Shown here piece after piece: positions 54,066 to 63,387 of a stretch of DNA of 64,000 bases. The stretch is from Hyphomicrobiales bacterium. Its GTDB lineage: Bacteria; Pseudomonadota; Alphaproteobacteria; Rhizobiales; Rhizobiaceae. Each line of letters starts with the position of its first letter. Position 1 is the first letter of the stretch. The stretch spans positions 62,001 to 126,000 of the forward strand of contig JAJFHV010000010.1 of the NCBI GenBank assembly GCA_021775415.1, read 5' to 3'. Both the position numbers and the translations under genes were made by a program. Under the pieces are notes generated by a model that worked only from the letters and a program-made list of their open reading frames with translations, ran no database searches and was not told the DNA's origin.

Positions 54066-55070
54066 ATGACCAAGCCACTTGCTGTCTCAATTGGTGACCC
54101 ATCAGGGATAGGTCCTGATATCATTCTCTCCGCATGGCTACATCGCAAATCGCATAACCTTCCAAGTTTTTTCATTGCGGGCGATCCTGCAATGATTGAG
54201 CGTAGATCGAAACTGCTTGGTTTGGATTTGACGATCGCCGTGATTAATCCGGAAGATGCCGCGAAATGTGATGATGACACATTAAGCGTCCTTGCCCTGA
54301 GTAACCATCAAGAGGGCAAAGCCGGCAAGCCAAGTGCTGCGGATGCTGCTGGAACAATCGAAGCAATTGAGCGGTGTGTAGATCTGGTTCTGGAAGGAAC
54401 TGCAGCGGCGATTGTTACCTGTCCAATAAACAAAAAGGCGCTCTATGATACTGGCTTTATGCATCCTGGACACACCGAATTTTTAGCCGAGTTGGCAGTC
54501 AAGAAAACCGGCATTGAAACTCAACCGGTAATGATGTTGGCTGGCCCGGATTTGAAGGTCATACCCGTCACCATTCACATTCCCTTGTCAAAGGTGCCCG
54601 AACAACTCACTACCGAGCTGATTGTTGAAACCGGTATCATTGTAGCCAATGAACTTGGATCGCGTTTCGGCATTTCGCACCCTCGTCTCGCGATTTCGGG
54701 ACTAAATCCCCATGCTGGTGAATCAGGTGCTCTTGGCGACGAAGATGACACAATCATCCAGCCCGCAGTCGCACAATTGATCGAGGCAGGCATCGATGCC
54801 AGTGGGCCACTTCCAGCTGACACGATGTTTCATCCGGCCGCTCGTGCGCAATATGATGCTGCCCTTTGCATGTATCATGACCAAGCACTGATACCGGCTA
54901 AAACCCTCGCATTTGATGACAGTGTTAACGTCACCCTGGGCCTTCCGTTTGTGCGAACATCACCCGACCATGGTACCGCCTTTGACATTGCCGGTAGCGG
55001 CAAGGCAAATCCCGCGAGCTTTGTTGCCGCCCTCAAAATGGCTGCTGCGATGACGGGCAGCCAGGCGTGA
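54066..55070 (+). CDS. pdxA: 4-hydroxythreonine-4-phosphate dehydrogenase
   Basis: A 334-residue PdxA, which oxidises 4-phosphohydroxy-L-threonine for pyridoxal phosphate synthesis. It has [10 protein letters not shown] at the start, the metal-binding histidine in HTEFLAEL, and [13 protein letters not shown] with [11 protein letters not shown] near the end. ATG 54066 is preferred because GGGGGGA precedes it; a TTG at 54054 opens the frame. It sits between surA and rsmA as in many proteobacteria, and the rsmA start overlaps its stop by four bases. Confidence 0.95.
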   Translation: MTKPLAVSIGDPSGIGPDIILSAWLHRKSHNLPSFFIAGDPAMIERRSKLLGLDLTIAVINPEDAAKCDDDTLSVLALSNHQEGKAGKPSAADAAGTIEAIERCVDLVLEGTAAAIVTCPINKKALYDTGFMHPGHTEFLAELAVKKTGIETQPVMMLAGPDLKVIPVTIHIPLSKVPEQLTTELIVETGIIVANELGSRFGISHPRLAISGLNPHAGESGALGDEDDTIIQPAVAQLIEAGIDASGPLPADTMFHPAARAQYDAALCMYHDQALIPAKTLAFDDSVNVTLGLPFVRTSPDHGTAFDIAGSGKANPASFVAALKMAAAMTGSQA

Positions 55071-55903
55071 GTGCAATCGACAATCTACCACCCTTGCGGG
55101 ATGTGATTAAACTCCACGGTCTTTCTGCGCAAAAGGCACTTGGCCAAAACTTCCTTCTGGACCTCAACTTAACGACTCGCATTGCCCGTGAGGCAGGGCC
55201 TTTGGAAGATTTTGAGGTCTTTGAGGTTGGACCAGGTCCAGGCGGATTGACAAGGGCGCTGCTGGCGTGCGGAGCGAAGCGTGTGATTGCGATTGAACGA
55301 GACCCCCGGTGCATCCCGGCACTCAAGCAGATATCGGATTACTATCCGGGAAGGCTGGAAATAATCGAGGCTGATGCACTCACGGCAGACTGGACAAGCC
55401 TTGTGTCGGGGCCATCAAAAATTGTCGCCAATCTTCCTTACAACATTGCAACACCGCTGCTAACGGGATGGATCGGTGGTGAGGAGTGGCCACCGTTCTA
55501 TTCATCTTTGACATTGATGTTTCAAAGGGAAGTGGCGGAGCGCATTTGTGCGCAACCGGGCGACAAGGCCTATGGCAGGCTTGGCGTTTTGTGTGGTTGG
55601 CGCTCCCATGCCCGCAGAGCTTTTGATGTTTCACCCAAGGCTTTCACGCCACCGCCCAAGGTAACTTCTAGTATCGTGAGCATCCATCCAAAACAGGAAT
55701 TTGATCATTGTGCTGTAAAAGACCTTGAAGCGGTCACGCGTGCAGCGTTTGGCCAACGCCGCAAAATGCTGCGCTCCAGCTTGAAACCACTCGGCGGTGA
55801 GGCACTCCTCGAGGGGGTAGGTATCGCCGGTGAAAAGCGCGCAGAAGAACTATCTGTTGAACAATTCATACAACTTGCAGCAGCACTACAACTGGAAAGC
55901 TGA
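55067..55903 (+). CDS. rsmA: 16S rRNA dimethyladenosine transferase
   Basis: A 278-residue KsgA/RsmA, which dimethylates two adjacent adenosines near the 3' end of 16S rRNA late in small-subunit assembly. Motifs are [23 protein letters not shown] and [11 protein letters not shown]; the C-terminal helical domain is complete. The start is GTG 55067, overlapping the pdxA stop as GTGA. It ends the lptF operon and is convergent with gmk. Loss of this enzyme in other bacteria gives kasugamycin resistance. Confidence 0.96.
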   Translation: MSAIDNLPPLRDVIKLHGLSAQKALGQNFLLDLNLTTRIAREAGPLEDFEVFEVGPGPGGLTRALLACGAKRVIAIERDPRCIPALKQISDYYPGRLEIIEADALTADWTSLVSGPSKIVANLPYNIATPLLTGWIGGEEWPPFYSSLTLMFQREVAERICAQPGDKAYGRLGVLCGWRSHARRAFDVSPKAFTPPPKVTSSIVSIHPKQEFDHCAVKDLEAVTRAAFGQRRKMLRSSLKPLGGEALLEGVGIAGEKRAEELSVEQFIQLAAALQLES

Positions 55904-55913
55904 TTTGCAATTT

Positions 55914-56558
55914 CTATAACCCGAGCAAGGTCTCCTCGAATTCGAACAGACCTGGCCGGCGATCTCTACGCAACCGCTCCGCAATCAAAATTGACTGAAC
56001 TTCATGAAATGCCCGATCCAGATCGTCATTGACCACAACAAAATCATACTCGCGCCAGTGGGTGATTTCCTCTTCTGCATTTGCCAGGCGCTTCTTGATC
56101 GCGTCGGCTGCATCCTCTGCCCGTCGTTCCAGGCGGGATTTGAGTTCTGACATGGAGGGCGGTAGCAGGAATACGGAGACTACATCTGCCCGTGCTTTCT
56201 CCATCAACTGCAAACCACCCTGATAATCAATGTCAAACAGCATATCGCGACCTTCACTCATCACTTCATCAACCGGATCTCGTGGAGTGCCATACAAATT
56301 GCCGTGAACCTCGGCCCATTCAAGCAATGCATCTGAATCACGCCGGCGCTCAAACTCAAGCTTGGTCAAGAAATGATAGTGAGTACCGTCAATTTCGCTT
56401 CCACGTCTTGGCCGCGTAGTAACGGAAACTGACAGCTCAAGAGTTTTTTCCTTCTCCAGCAAATTGCGCGCAATGGTAGACTTTCCCGCGCCTGAGGGCG
56501 AGGACAATACCAGCATCACACCCCTGCGCTTGATCGTCTGTGTAATTTCGGCGTCCAT
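55914..56558 (-). CDS. gmk: Guanylate kinase
   Basis: A 214-residue enzyme phosphorylating GMP to GDP. The P-loop is in [10 protein letters not shown], and the GMP-binding part has [23 protein letters not shown] 56558 begins two bases after the yicC stop and has GGAG in front; GTG 56564 is a less likely alternative. The yicC-gmk pair is common in bacteria, linking the RNase to nucleotide supply only by position. Convergent with rsmA at ten bases. Confidence 0.96.
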   Translation of the reverse strand: MDAEITQTIKRRGVMLVLSSPSGAGKSTIARNLLEKEKTLELSVSVTTRPRRGSEIDGTHYHFLTKLEFERRRDSDALLEWAEVHGNLYGTPRDPVDEVMSEGRDMLFDIDYQGGLQLMEKARADVVSVFLLPPSMSELKSRLERRAEDAADAIKKRLANAEEEITHWREYDFVVVNDDLDRAFHEVQSILIAERLRRDRRPGLFEFEETLLGL

Positions 56559-56560
56559 TG

Positions 56561-57448
56561 TCACTCCAAATTTTGCAACTGTTCTCGAAACTGATCGATT
56601 ACCAGTTTCATGTCGAGCCCCAGCGAGGTGACTTCAACAGAATTAGATTTGGAACAGATTGTATTGCACTCGCGGTTAAATTCCTGAGCAAGAAAATCAA
56701 GCTTCCTTCCAGCAGGCCCTTCTCCGTTAAGCAAATCCCGGGCAGCTACAACATGAACACTCAAGCGATCAAGTTCTTCTTGCAGATCGGCCTTGGCTGC
56801 AAGAAGTACAGCCTCCTGATGAAGTTTCTCGGAATCGAACTTGTCGCTTGTTTCCATTAGGCGGGCAATTTGCAGCTGCAGCTGTTTGTTGATGGCCTCG
56901 GGCTTGCGGGCATCATTTTGCTCAATCGCGCGTAGCAGATTTTCGATTTTATCAACCTGATCCAGCAGCAATTTCGCCACCGCTTCACCTTCGCTTGCCC
57001 GCATGGCAGCGAGGGCATCAACTGCTTTTTGTAATCCCTGGATAACAGCCTCAAACTGTGTTTTACGGGAGTTGTCATCAAGCGTCGGATCTTCAAATTC
57101 CAAAACACCTTTAAGAGCAAGGAGTTCGCCGACCGAGGGTAGTTCACCCCCTACCCGCTCGCGCAAAGTCTCTGCAGCATCAAGGACAGCATCAAGAGCT
57201 TTCCTATTGACACTTGGGACAATGGTGGCGCCGGATTGAGTAACTTGAAGGTTTATCTGGATATTGCCACGTTTGAATGTCTTGGATATCAAAACCCTTG
57301 AGGTAACCTCAATTGCCTCAAATCCAGACGGCACGCGCATCCGGATATCCAGCCCCTTGCCATTGACCGAGCGTAGTTCCCAAACCCATCCGGTTTGTTC
57401 ATGCTGCCCATCTTCGCGGGCAAATCCGGTCATGCTGTTAAGTGGCAC
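56561..57448 (-). CDS. yicC: YicC-type endoribonuclease
   Basis: A 295-residue YicC/YloC protein. Its start [10 protein letters not shown] and the C-terminal block ([17 protein letters not shown], with the Glu and metal-binding residues) are diagnostic; the middle is coiled helix. Recent work shows that YicC is an endoribonuclease acting on small RNAs and mRNA in E. coli. The start GTG 57448 has GGGGGA six bases before it. It lies between mltG and gmk in the same direction. Confidence 0.9.
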   Translation of the reverse strand: MPLNSMTGFAREDGQHEQTGWVWELRSVNGKGLDIRMRVPSGFEAIEVTSRVLISKTFKRGNIQINLQVTQSGATIVPSVNRKALDAVLDAAETLRERVGGELPSVGELLALKGVLEFEDPTLDDNSRKTQFEAVIQGLQKAVDALAAMRASEGEAVAKLLLDQVDKIENLLRAIEQNDARKPEAINKQLQLQIARLMETSDKFDSEKLHQEAVLLAAKADLQEELDRLSVHVVAARDLLNGEGPAGRKLDFLAQEFNRECNTICSKSNSVEVTSLGLDMKLVIDQFREQLQNLE

Positions 57449-57486
57449 GCATTTCCCCCAACCCGCGAAAAATCAAAATGTTCGCG

Positions 57487-58707
57487 TCACTGTGAAGCAG
57501 TCCCCGACGCTTCTTCGGACGCCTGTTCTTCGGCGCTTTCTTTCAACTGCTTTTGGATCGCACGCCAGCGTTGTACATTGTCATTGTGTTCTTCCAACGT
57601 GCGGGCAAATACATGACCGCCTGTTCCATCAGCTACAAAGAATAAATCCTCTGTTCTTGAGGGATTTGCAACTGCTTCAAGGGCTGCGCGTCCCGGATTG
57701 GCAATGGGTCCTGGCGGCAGCCCTTCAATCGAATAAGTGTTGTACTCTGTAGGCTTGTCGATATCAGATCGATAAATTGGCCGATCCTTGGGCTTACCCT
57801 TGCCACCGAATATCCCGTAGATAATGGTTGGATCGGATTGCAGCTTCATACCTTTTCTGAGTCGGTTAATGAATACGGATGCAACGCGTGGACGCTCATC
57901 TGCCTTACCAGTTTCCTTTTCGACGATCGACGCAAGCACGACCATTTCTTCCGGTGTTGAGATTGGAAGATCATCAATTCGGCGTTTCCATACGGATTGC
58001 AGAAACCGCAGCTGGCTCATCGCCATTCGCTCAATAATTTCGGTGCGTGTAGTGCCACGCTGGAAAGGATATGTATCTGGCATCAATGAGCCTTCTGGTG
58101 GCATCTCCGGCAAGTCTCCAACCAGAATTTCGCTTGCTGTAAGCCTTTCAAATACCTGATGGACTGTGAGACCCTCAGGGATAGTAACCTTGTGGAGAAT
58201 GCCCTTGCCGGATCGGATAGTTTCCATGACATCGTACATACTCATGCGGGGCTTGAAGAGATATTCACCCGCCTTCATTGAACCACTGGCTCGGTATGCG
58301 CGTACGCCCGCGCGAAAAATCATGTCGTTGGATATGATGCCATTGACCCTCAGTTGATCGGAAATCTTCGCAACACTGGAACCTTCAGCAACGACCAGGG
58401 TCTGGGATGTTTCAAGCGGCCCTGGCTGCTCAAATGATCTTTTACCCAGATAGACGACTGCACAGATCAGGAGTGTTGAAAAAACCAGCGACGACATGAT
58501 GAAATTCAAAAACACCACGAGACCGCTTTTTGCCTGGCTGCTGCGCTTCGGCGGCGGCGGCGGTTCTTTTGGCTCAAGCACCTGACGGGGTGACTGTGCA
58601 ACAATAGCTTCACGATGCACGGGTGCTGGTGAAGCGGCGATTACATTATTGTCGGGTTGGTCAGTGGATTCGTTCAAAGCGGATTTTCCAGTTTCATTGG
58701 CAAACAT
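57487..58707 (-). CDS. mltG: Endolytic transglycosylase MltG
   Basis: A 406-residue MltG (YceG), an inner-membrane lytic transglycosylase that cuts nascent glycan strands and terminates their growth. A 60-residue cytosolic lead rich in Pro precedes one membrane helix (about 66-86), then a LysM-like domain and the catalytic domain with the glutamate in SIVEKETG and the RLRKGMKLQSDPTI motif. A short Glu/Ala-rich tail ends the protein. It lies downstream of fabF as in the E. coli fab cluster. Confidence 0.93.
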   Translation of the reverse strand: MFANETGKSALNESTDQPDNNVIAASPAPVHREAIVAQSPRQVLEPKEPPPPPKRSSQAKSGLVVFLNFIMSSLVFSTLLICAVVYLGKRSFEQPGPLETSQTLVVAEGSSVAKISDQLRVNGIISNDMIFRAGVRAYRASGSMKAGEYLFKPRMSMYDVMETIRSGKGILHKVTIPEGLTVHQVFERLTASEILVGDLPEMPPEGSLMPDTYPFQRGTTRTEIIERMAMSQLRFLQSVWKRRIDDLPISTPEEMVVLASIVEKETGKADERPRVASVFINRLRKGMKLQSDPTIIYGIFGGKGKPKDRPIYRSDIDKPTEYNTYSIEGLPPGPIANPGRAALEAVANPSRTEDLFFVADGTGGHVFARTLEEHNDNVQRWRAIQKQLKESAEEQASEEASGTASQ

Positions 58708-58791
58708 GCCACGACCCTAGCGAAAATTATGGCCGTTTTTCGGTTTAAAACGATTCGCCGGTCAATTCACCCCTGACTCGCTCAAAATTGA

Positions 58792-60048
58792 TCAGATCTT
58801 GCGAAACAGTATTGATGCATTTGTACCGCCAAATCCAAATGAATTCGATAGTGCAATGTTGACTTCGCGTTCGCGGGCAACCTTGGGGACGAGATCAATT
58901 GGAGTTTCACGTTCCGGGTTATCCAGGTTCAACGTCGGAGGAACCTTGTTGTCGCGCATGGCCAGCAATGCAAATATCGCCTCAACCGCGCCTGCCGCTC
59001 CCAAAAGATGGCCGATAGCAGACTTGGTGGAGGACATTGAAACTTTTTCCGCTGAGCTACCCAACAGGCGCTCCACCGCTCCAAGTTCAATCGTATCAGC
59101 CATTGTCGACGTACCGTGTGCATTCACATAATCAATGTCACCAGGTTCAATTCCGGATGTTCTTAGGGCAGCTACCATACACCGATAGGCACCATCGCCA
59201 TCTTCGGATGGTGCTGTAATATGGAATGCATCTCCAGAAAGGCCGTAACCAATCACCTCACCATATATCTTGGCACCGCGCGCTTTTGCGTGCTCGTATT
59301 CTTCCAGTACCACGCTACCAGCGCCCTCACCCATCACGAAACCGTCTCGGTCTACGTCATACGGTCGTGAGGCTTTTTTGGGTTGATCGTTAAAATCGGT
59401 CGAAAGGGCTCTGCACGCGGCAAATCCTGCAAGTGATATCCTGCATACTGGCGATTCTGCACCGCCGGCGACCATTACATCTGCATCTCCGAGCATGATC
59501 AATCGAGCCGCATCACCAATTGCGTGGGAACCGGTAGAGCAAGCTGTTACCACGGAATGATTTGGGCCCTTCAGATTATGCTTGATGGAAACATGGCCAG
59601 AAGCAAGGTTGATCAACCGCCCCGGAATAAAGAACGGGCTGACCCGGCGAGGACCACGCTCAGCCAGAAGCAATGAAGTTTGTTCAATCCCCTGCAATCC
59701 CCCAATGCCCGATCCGATCAGCACACCGGAGCGAAAGCTATCTTCATCTGTTTGCGGATGCCAGTCTGCATCTGCGAGTGCCTGATCGCTGGCGGCTACC
59801 GCGTAGATGATGAAAGGGTCAACTTTGCGCTGCTCCTTGGGCTCCATCCAGTCGTCGGGGTTGAAGGTACCATCGCTACCATCACCAAATGGAATCTGGC
59901 AGGCAATCTGGGCGGCGATATCATCCACCTGAAAATCAGTAACGCGTTCTGCAGCGTTCTGTCCTTCAAGAATACGTTTCCAGGTAACTTCCGCACCGCA
60001 ACCAAGCGGCGAAATCATTCCGATACCGGTAACTACAACCCGTCTCAT
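58792..60048 (-). CDS. fabF: 3-oxoacyl-[acyl-carrier-protein] synthase II
   Basis: A 418-residue KAS II that extends acyl chains with malonyl-ACP. The catalytic set is complete: Cys170 in VTACSTG, His in NAHGTSTMAD and His in GHLLGAAGAVEA. The start MRRVVVTGIGMISPLG is standard. It lies downstream of acpP but is separated from it by about 157 bases with a terminator-like hairpin, so it may have a separate promoter. Confidence 0.96.
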   Translation of the reverse strand: MRRVVVTGIGMISPLGCGAEVTWKRILEGQNAAERVTDFQVDDIAAQIACQIPFGDGSDGTFNPDDWMEPKEQRKVDPFIIYAVAASDQALADADWHPQTDEDSFRSGVLIGSGIGGLQGIEQTSLLLAERGPRRVSPFFIPGRLINLASGHVSIKHNLKGPNHSVVTACSTGSHAIGDAARLIMLGDADVMVAGGAESPVCRISLAGFAACRALSTDFNDQPKKASRPYDVDRDGFVMGEGAGSVVLEEYEHAKARGAKIYGEVIGYGLSGDAFHITAPSEDGDGAYRCMVAALRTSGIEPGDIDYVNAHGTSTMADTIELGAVERLLGSSAEKVSMSSTKSAIGHLLGAAGAVEAIFALLAMRDNKVPPTLNLDNPERETPIDLVPKVAREREVNIALSNSFGFGGTNASILFRKI

Positions 60049-60138
60049 AACAGTTAAACCCCCGTCAATTCTGGAGTATTTGTAACCCCATTTGGAACTT
60101 GCGTCATCTTCGTGCCTGGAAAAAGCTGATATGACAAA

Positions 60139-60157
60139 GGCGGCCCGTGGGACCGCC
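60139..60157 (-). terminator. Probable acpP terminator
   Basis: GGCGG and CCGCC pair around an inner C-C/G-G, with one mismatch, 49 bases after the acpP stop when read leftward, and TTTG follows on that strand. The weak T-run suggests partial termination, which would let acpP be made in excess over fabF, as is usual. Confidence 0.5.
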
Positions 60158-60205
60158 CGTCATAATTCTACAAGACCAGAATATTCAGGTCCTGGAACTT
60201 CAGTG

Positions 60206-60442
60206 TCAGGCTTTCGCCTTTTCCACAAATTTGATCGCATCACCAACAGTCTGGATGGTTTCTGCTGCATCATCAGGAATTTCAACACCGAACTCTTCTT
60301 CAAATGCCATAACCAACTCGACGTTATCGAGCGAATCTGCACCGAGATCATCAATGAAGCCGGCATTGTCAGTGACTTTTTCGGCATCAACATCCAGATG
60401 TTCGATTACGATTTTTTTAATGCGGTCTGCGATATCGCTCAT
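60206..60442 (-). CDS. acpP: Acyl carrier protein
   Basis: A 78-residue acidic four-helix ACP. Ser37 in DSLD is the site of 4'-phosphopantetheine attachment, which carries the growing acyl chain through FabD, FabG and FabF, all encoded here. The start [12 protein letters not shown] is typical. It lies 271 bases after fabG with its own promoter candidate and a terminator after it, in line with the high expression of ACP. Confidence 0.98.
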   Translation of the reverse strand: MSDIADRIKKIVIEHLDVDAEKVTDNAGFIDDLGADSLDNVELVMAFEEEFGVEIPDDAAETIQTVGDAIKFVEKAKA

Positions 60443-60573
60443 AGTTAGTCCTCAACTATTGGTTAGCGCCTTTGGTTCAACACCACAGGCTTGTCTTGTT
60501 TGCTTCCTGACGCCCCAGCGAGCGCGTGGTGAGCAATCAGGCGGATTCGTAAATTCTGTTTGTTCGGCCTGGC

Positions 60574-60603
60574 AGTATATTTCGCCTGACGTTTCTAGAC
60601 CAA
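60574..60603 (-). promoter_or_regulatory. Candidate acpP promoter
   Basis: On the minus strand TTGGTC (60603-60598) and TATACT (60579-60574) are separated by 18 bases, about 130 bases before the acpP start. Both boxes are close to the vegetative consensus. No other good pair was seen in the 270 bases between fabG and acpP. Confidence 0.35.
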
Positions 60604-60712
60604 ATTTTCCAGAAATTCAGCGGTCGATTATCATACTTTATCTGAAACTTCCAGCGCCTTGTCCACATGTTTGAGAAAGATTTCCATTCGCTGGTATGAG
60701 ACACCCAACCGG

Positions 60713-61450
60713 CTAAATCATGGCCATACCACCATTTACGTGCAGGGTTTGACCAGTCATATAGGCTGCCTCGTCGCTGGCCAGAAAAACTACCGCGTTA
60801 GCGATGTCAGAACCTTCTCCCATTTTCCGCATCGGAATGCCGGCCATAATAGCCTCTCGTTGCTTGTCATTGAGCTTGTCAGTCATGGCGGATGAAATGA
60901 AGCCAGGAGCAATACAATTGACCGTTACCCCACGCGAGGCGATTTCCTGCGCCAGTGATTTTGTAAGACCAACCATGCCAGCTTTGGCGGCACAGTAATT
61001 TGCCTGCCCTGCATTTCCTGTAACACCAACAATCGATGTAATATTGATAATCCGTCCCGATTTTCTGCGCATCATTGGATAGGTAACTGCCTTGGTCAGA
61101 TCAAAAACCGAGGTCAGATTGACCCGAATCACATCATCCCAATCTTCATCCGACATGCGTACAAACAACCCATCGCGGGTAATACCTGCGTTGTTTACCA
61201 GAATGTCGAGACCTTCCATGTCTGCCTCAACCTTTTCACCCAAGCTTTTGACAGAATCGCGATCTGAGAGATTTGCTGGAAACAACATTGTACGCTCACC
61301 GAGCTCGCCAGCAAGCTCTGACAGTTTTTCTTCCCGCGTTCCGTGCAGGCCGACTGTCGCGCCCTGTTGATGCAATACACGTGCAACCGCCTCACCGATG
61401 CCTCCGGTTGCGCCCGTCACAAGTGCTTTCTTGCCACTCAGGTCAAACAT
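60713..61450 (-). CDS. fabG: 3-oxoacyl-[acyl-carrier-protein] reductase
   Basis: A 245-residue short-chain dehydrogenase, the NADPH-dependent ketoreductase of fatty acid synthesis. It has TGATGGIGEAVARVL (cofactor), NNAGITRD, and the catalytic Ser-Tyr-Lys set in ITSIVGVTGNAGQANYCAAK. The end, GQTLHVNGGMAMI, is typical of FabG. GGAG stands seven bases before the ATG. It follows fabD in the same direction at about 50 bases. Confidence 0.96.
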   Translation of the reverse strand: MFDLSGKKALVTGATGGIGEAVARVLHQQGATVGLHGTREEKLSELAGELGERTMLFPANLSDRDSVKSLGEKVEADMEGLDILVNNAGITRDGLFVRMSDEDWDDVIRVNLTSVFDLTKAVTYPMMRRKSGRIINITSIVGVTGNAGQANYCAAKAGMVGLTKSLAQEIASRGVTVNCIAPGFISSAMTDKLNDKQREAIMAGIPMRKMGEGSDIANAVVFLASDEAAYMTGQTLHVNGGMAMI

Positions 61451-61499
61451 TCAATAACTCCATGAATTAGGTCCCATATATTGTGCGTGATTAGCAGGT

Positions 61500-62441
61500 T
61501 CAGCCGACGACTTCGAGCGCTTTTTCAATGTCATCAGGTTCGCCCACGGCGATGGATTGTAGATCCCGATTGATTCTACGTGCCAAGCCGCAAAGCACTT
61601 TTCCCGATCCAACTTCCATCAGGTTGGTTACGCCATTTTGACCCATCCAATCGACCGATTCCCGCCATCGAACCTGGCCAGTTACCTGCTCCACCAGACC
61701 GGTCCGTATCGCTTCTGGATCTGACACCGGCTCTGCAAGCACATTGGCAATCAACGGCACTGCTGGTGCCAACATTGTCACTTCACCAAGCGCCTCTTTC
61801 ATGGCGTCTGCTGCGGGTCCCATCAATGCGGAATGGAACGGCGCGGAAACCGGTAACAGCATGGCTCGTTTTGCACCTTTTTCCTGGGCAGATTTCGCAG
61901 CCTGCTCAACGGGGCCGCTTGCGCCCGAGATTACAAGCTGACCGCCGCCATTATCATTTGCGATCTGGCAGCACCCCAGTTTGGAAGCGTCTGCACAAAT
62001 TTCTTCGACAACCTCACGCTCAAGTCCAATGATGGCAGCCATTGCTCCCTCACCTGGAGGAACTGCCTCCTGCATGGCGTTGCCCCTGATCCTCAGCAAT
62101 CTGGCTGTATCGGACAGGGAGAAAGTACCTGCCGCACAAAGTGCCGAATATTCGCCCAGTGAATGGCCTGCAACAAAAGCTGCTTTTTGTGAAAGCGAAA
62201 ATCCACTTGCCTCAAGTGCCCGAAGTGCTGCTATGGACACCGCCATAAGGGCAGGCTGGGCATTTGCTGTGAGAGTCAATGTTTCCTCCGGGCCATCCCA
62301 GATTATTGACGACAGACTTTCACCAAGCGCCTCGTCGACCTCTTCAAATACCGCCTTTGCCGCCGGAAATGCATCGCGCAGCGATTTTCCCATTCCAACT
62401 ACTTGGCTGCCCTGTCCGGGAAATGTGATTGCCAGCGTCAT
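61500..62441 (-). CDS. fabD: Malonyl-CoA:ACP transacylase
   Basis: A 313-residue enzyme that loads malonate onto ACP. FPGQGSQVVGMG at the start and the serine in GHSLGEYSALCAAG are diagnostic, and the partner histidine lies in PVSAPFHSALM. GAGGGG precedes the ATG. First gene of the fab block, so its promoter should lie in 62442-62648, the space with three stacked hairpins. Confidence 0.96.
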   Translation of the reverse strand: MTLAITFPGQGSQVVGMGKSLRDAFPAAKAVFEEVDEALGESLSSIIWDGPEETLTLTANAQPALMAVSIAALRALEASGFSLSQKAAFVAGHSLGEYSALCAAGTFSLSDTARLLRIRGNAMQEAVPPGEGAMAAIIGLEREVVEEICADASKLGCCQIANDNGGGQLVISGASGPVEQAAKSAQEKGAKRAMLLPVSAPFHSALMGPAADAMKEALGEVTMLAPAVPLIANVLAEPVSDPEAIRTGLVEQVTGQVRWRESVDWMGQNGVTNLMEVGSGKVLCGLARRINRDLQSIAVGEPDDIEKALEVVG

Positions 62442-62530
62442 TGTAGACCCCTCTTTGTTAGCAACGCTGCGTTTAGGGGGGTAATGGGTTTCATGTCAAG
62501 ATGCACGCCAACCAGCTTGCGCCGGGAAAA

Positions 62531-62621
62531 CCAAGAAATTGGTTATAATTCCAATTTCTTGGGAATGCGGGTTCCCACGTTTGAAATAGAGTTGCCCCGT
62601 GGGACGGCACATTTGTGCCGT
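62531..62621. repeat. Three consecutive inverted repeats between fabD and radC
   Basis: Hairpin 1: CCAAGAAATTGG (62531-62542) and CCAATTTCTTGG (62551-62562), a perfect 12-bp stem with an eight-base loop that contains TATAAT. Hairpin 2: TGGGAA/TTCCCA (62560-62577), overlapping the end of the first. Hairpin 3: ACGGCAC (62604-62610) and GTGCCGT (62615-62621), perfect with a four-base loop, ending 27 bases before the radC ATG. They fill the 207-base divergent space. Operators, a structured leader or a mobile palindromic repeat are all possible. Confidence 0.7.
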
Positions 62622-62648
62622 TGGTTAAAGCGTGTTGAGTAAAACGAT

Positions 62649-63377
62649 ATGAAACATCAGAGCCATTTCGCGTTCTCGAACGCCAACGACAATTTGTCTG
62701 GTTTTTCTGATGATCACTTAATACAGGCAATTATCTCGAAAGTTGCTCCTGACGGCGAATGTCAAAAAATCACCAAGTCATTGCTGTCCCAATTCGGAGA
62801 CATCCGCTCATTACTCAGCGCACCCTGCTCTGAAATAATGAGGAGAACCAAGGCATCGAAACCCGTTGCTGAGGAACTCAAACGTACACATGAATTATTG
62901 CGGGCCATTGCGCATGCCAAAATTACCAGGCGGCCATTGCTGGATGATTTTGAAAGTGTACTGGATTTCTGCCAAATTCTTCTCGCTGGTGAACGCCGCG
63001 AGCAGTTTCACACACTTTTGCTTGATAAATCATTTCATCTCATTGCGCATGAATGCCTACAAATTGGCACAGTCGATCACGTAGCGGTGTATCCTCGCGA
63101 ATTGATGGCGCGAGTCCTGCATAGCGCGGCGTGCAAAATCATCCTCATTCATAATCATCCCAGCGGAAATGCCCTACCAAGCAAGGCCGACCGAGAAATG
63201 ACAAGGCTGCTGCAGGAAGTTGGGAAATTCTTTGGCATATCAATTGTTGATCATATCATTGTCGGGGCAATGGGGAGTTTCAGTTTTCGAGAACAGGGAC
63301 TGATTGCCCAGCCCGCCAAAACAGCTAATTTTCGTGATGATGTATCAAGTGCGTTCTCTGAAAATCATCAATCATGA
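62649..63377 (+). CDS. radC: RadC family JAB-domain protein
   Basis: A 242-residue RadC-like protein. An N-terminal helix-hairpin-helix-like part (about 20-90) precedes a JAB/JAMM metalloprotease-like domain with the zinc motif HNHPSGNALPSKAD (about 170-183) and an upstream glutamate. The name dates from a mapping error: a repair role for E. coli RadC has not held up, and the function remains unknown. It is followed after ten bases by a LuxR-type gene whose ribosome site overlaps the radC stop, so the two seem coupled. Divergent from fabD. Confidence 0.9.
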   Translation: MKHQSHFAFSNANDNLSGFSDDHLIQAIISKVAPDGECQKITKSLLSQFGDIRSLLSAPCSEIMRRTKASKPVAEELKRTHELLRAIAHAKITRRPLLDDFESVLDFCQILLAGERREQFHTLLLDKSFHLIAHECLQIGTVDHVAVYPRELMARVLHSAACKIILIHNHPSGNALPSKADREMTRLLQEVGKFFGISIVDHIIVGAMGSFSFREQGLIAQPAKTANFRDDVSSAFSENHQS

Positions 63378-63387
63378 GGTTTCGGTT

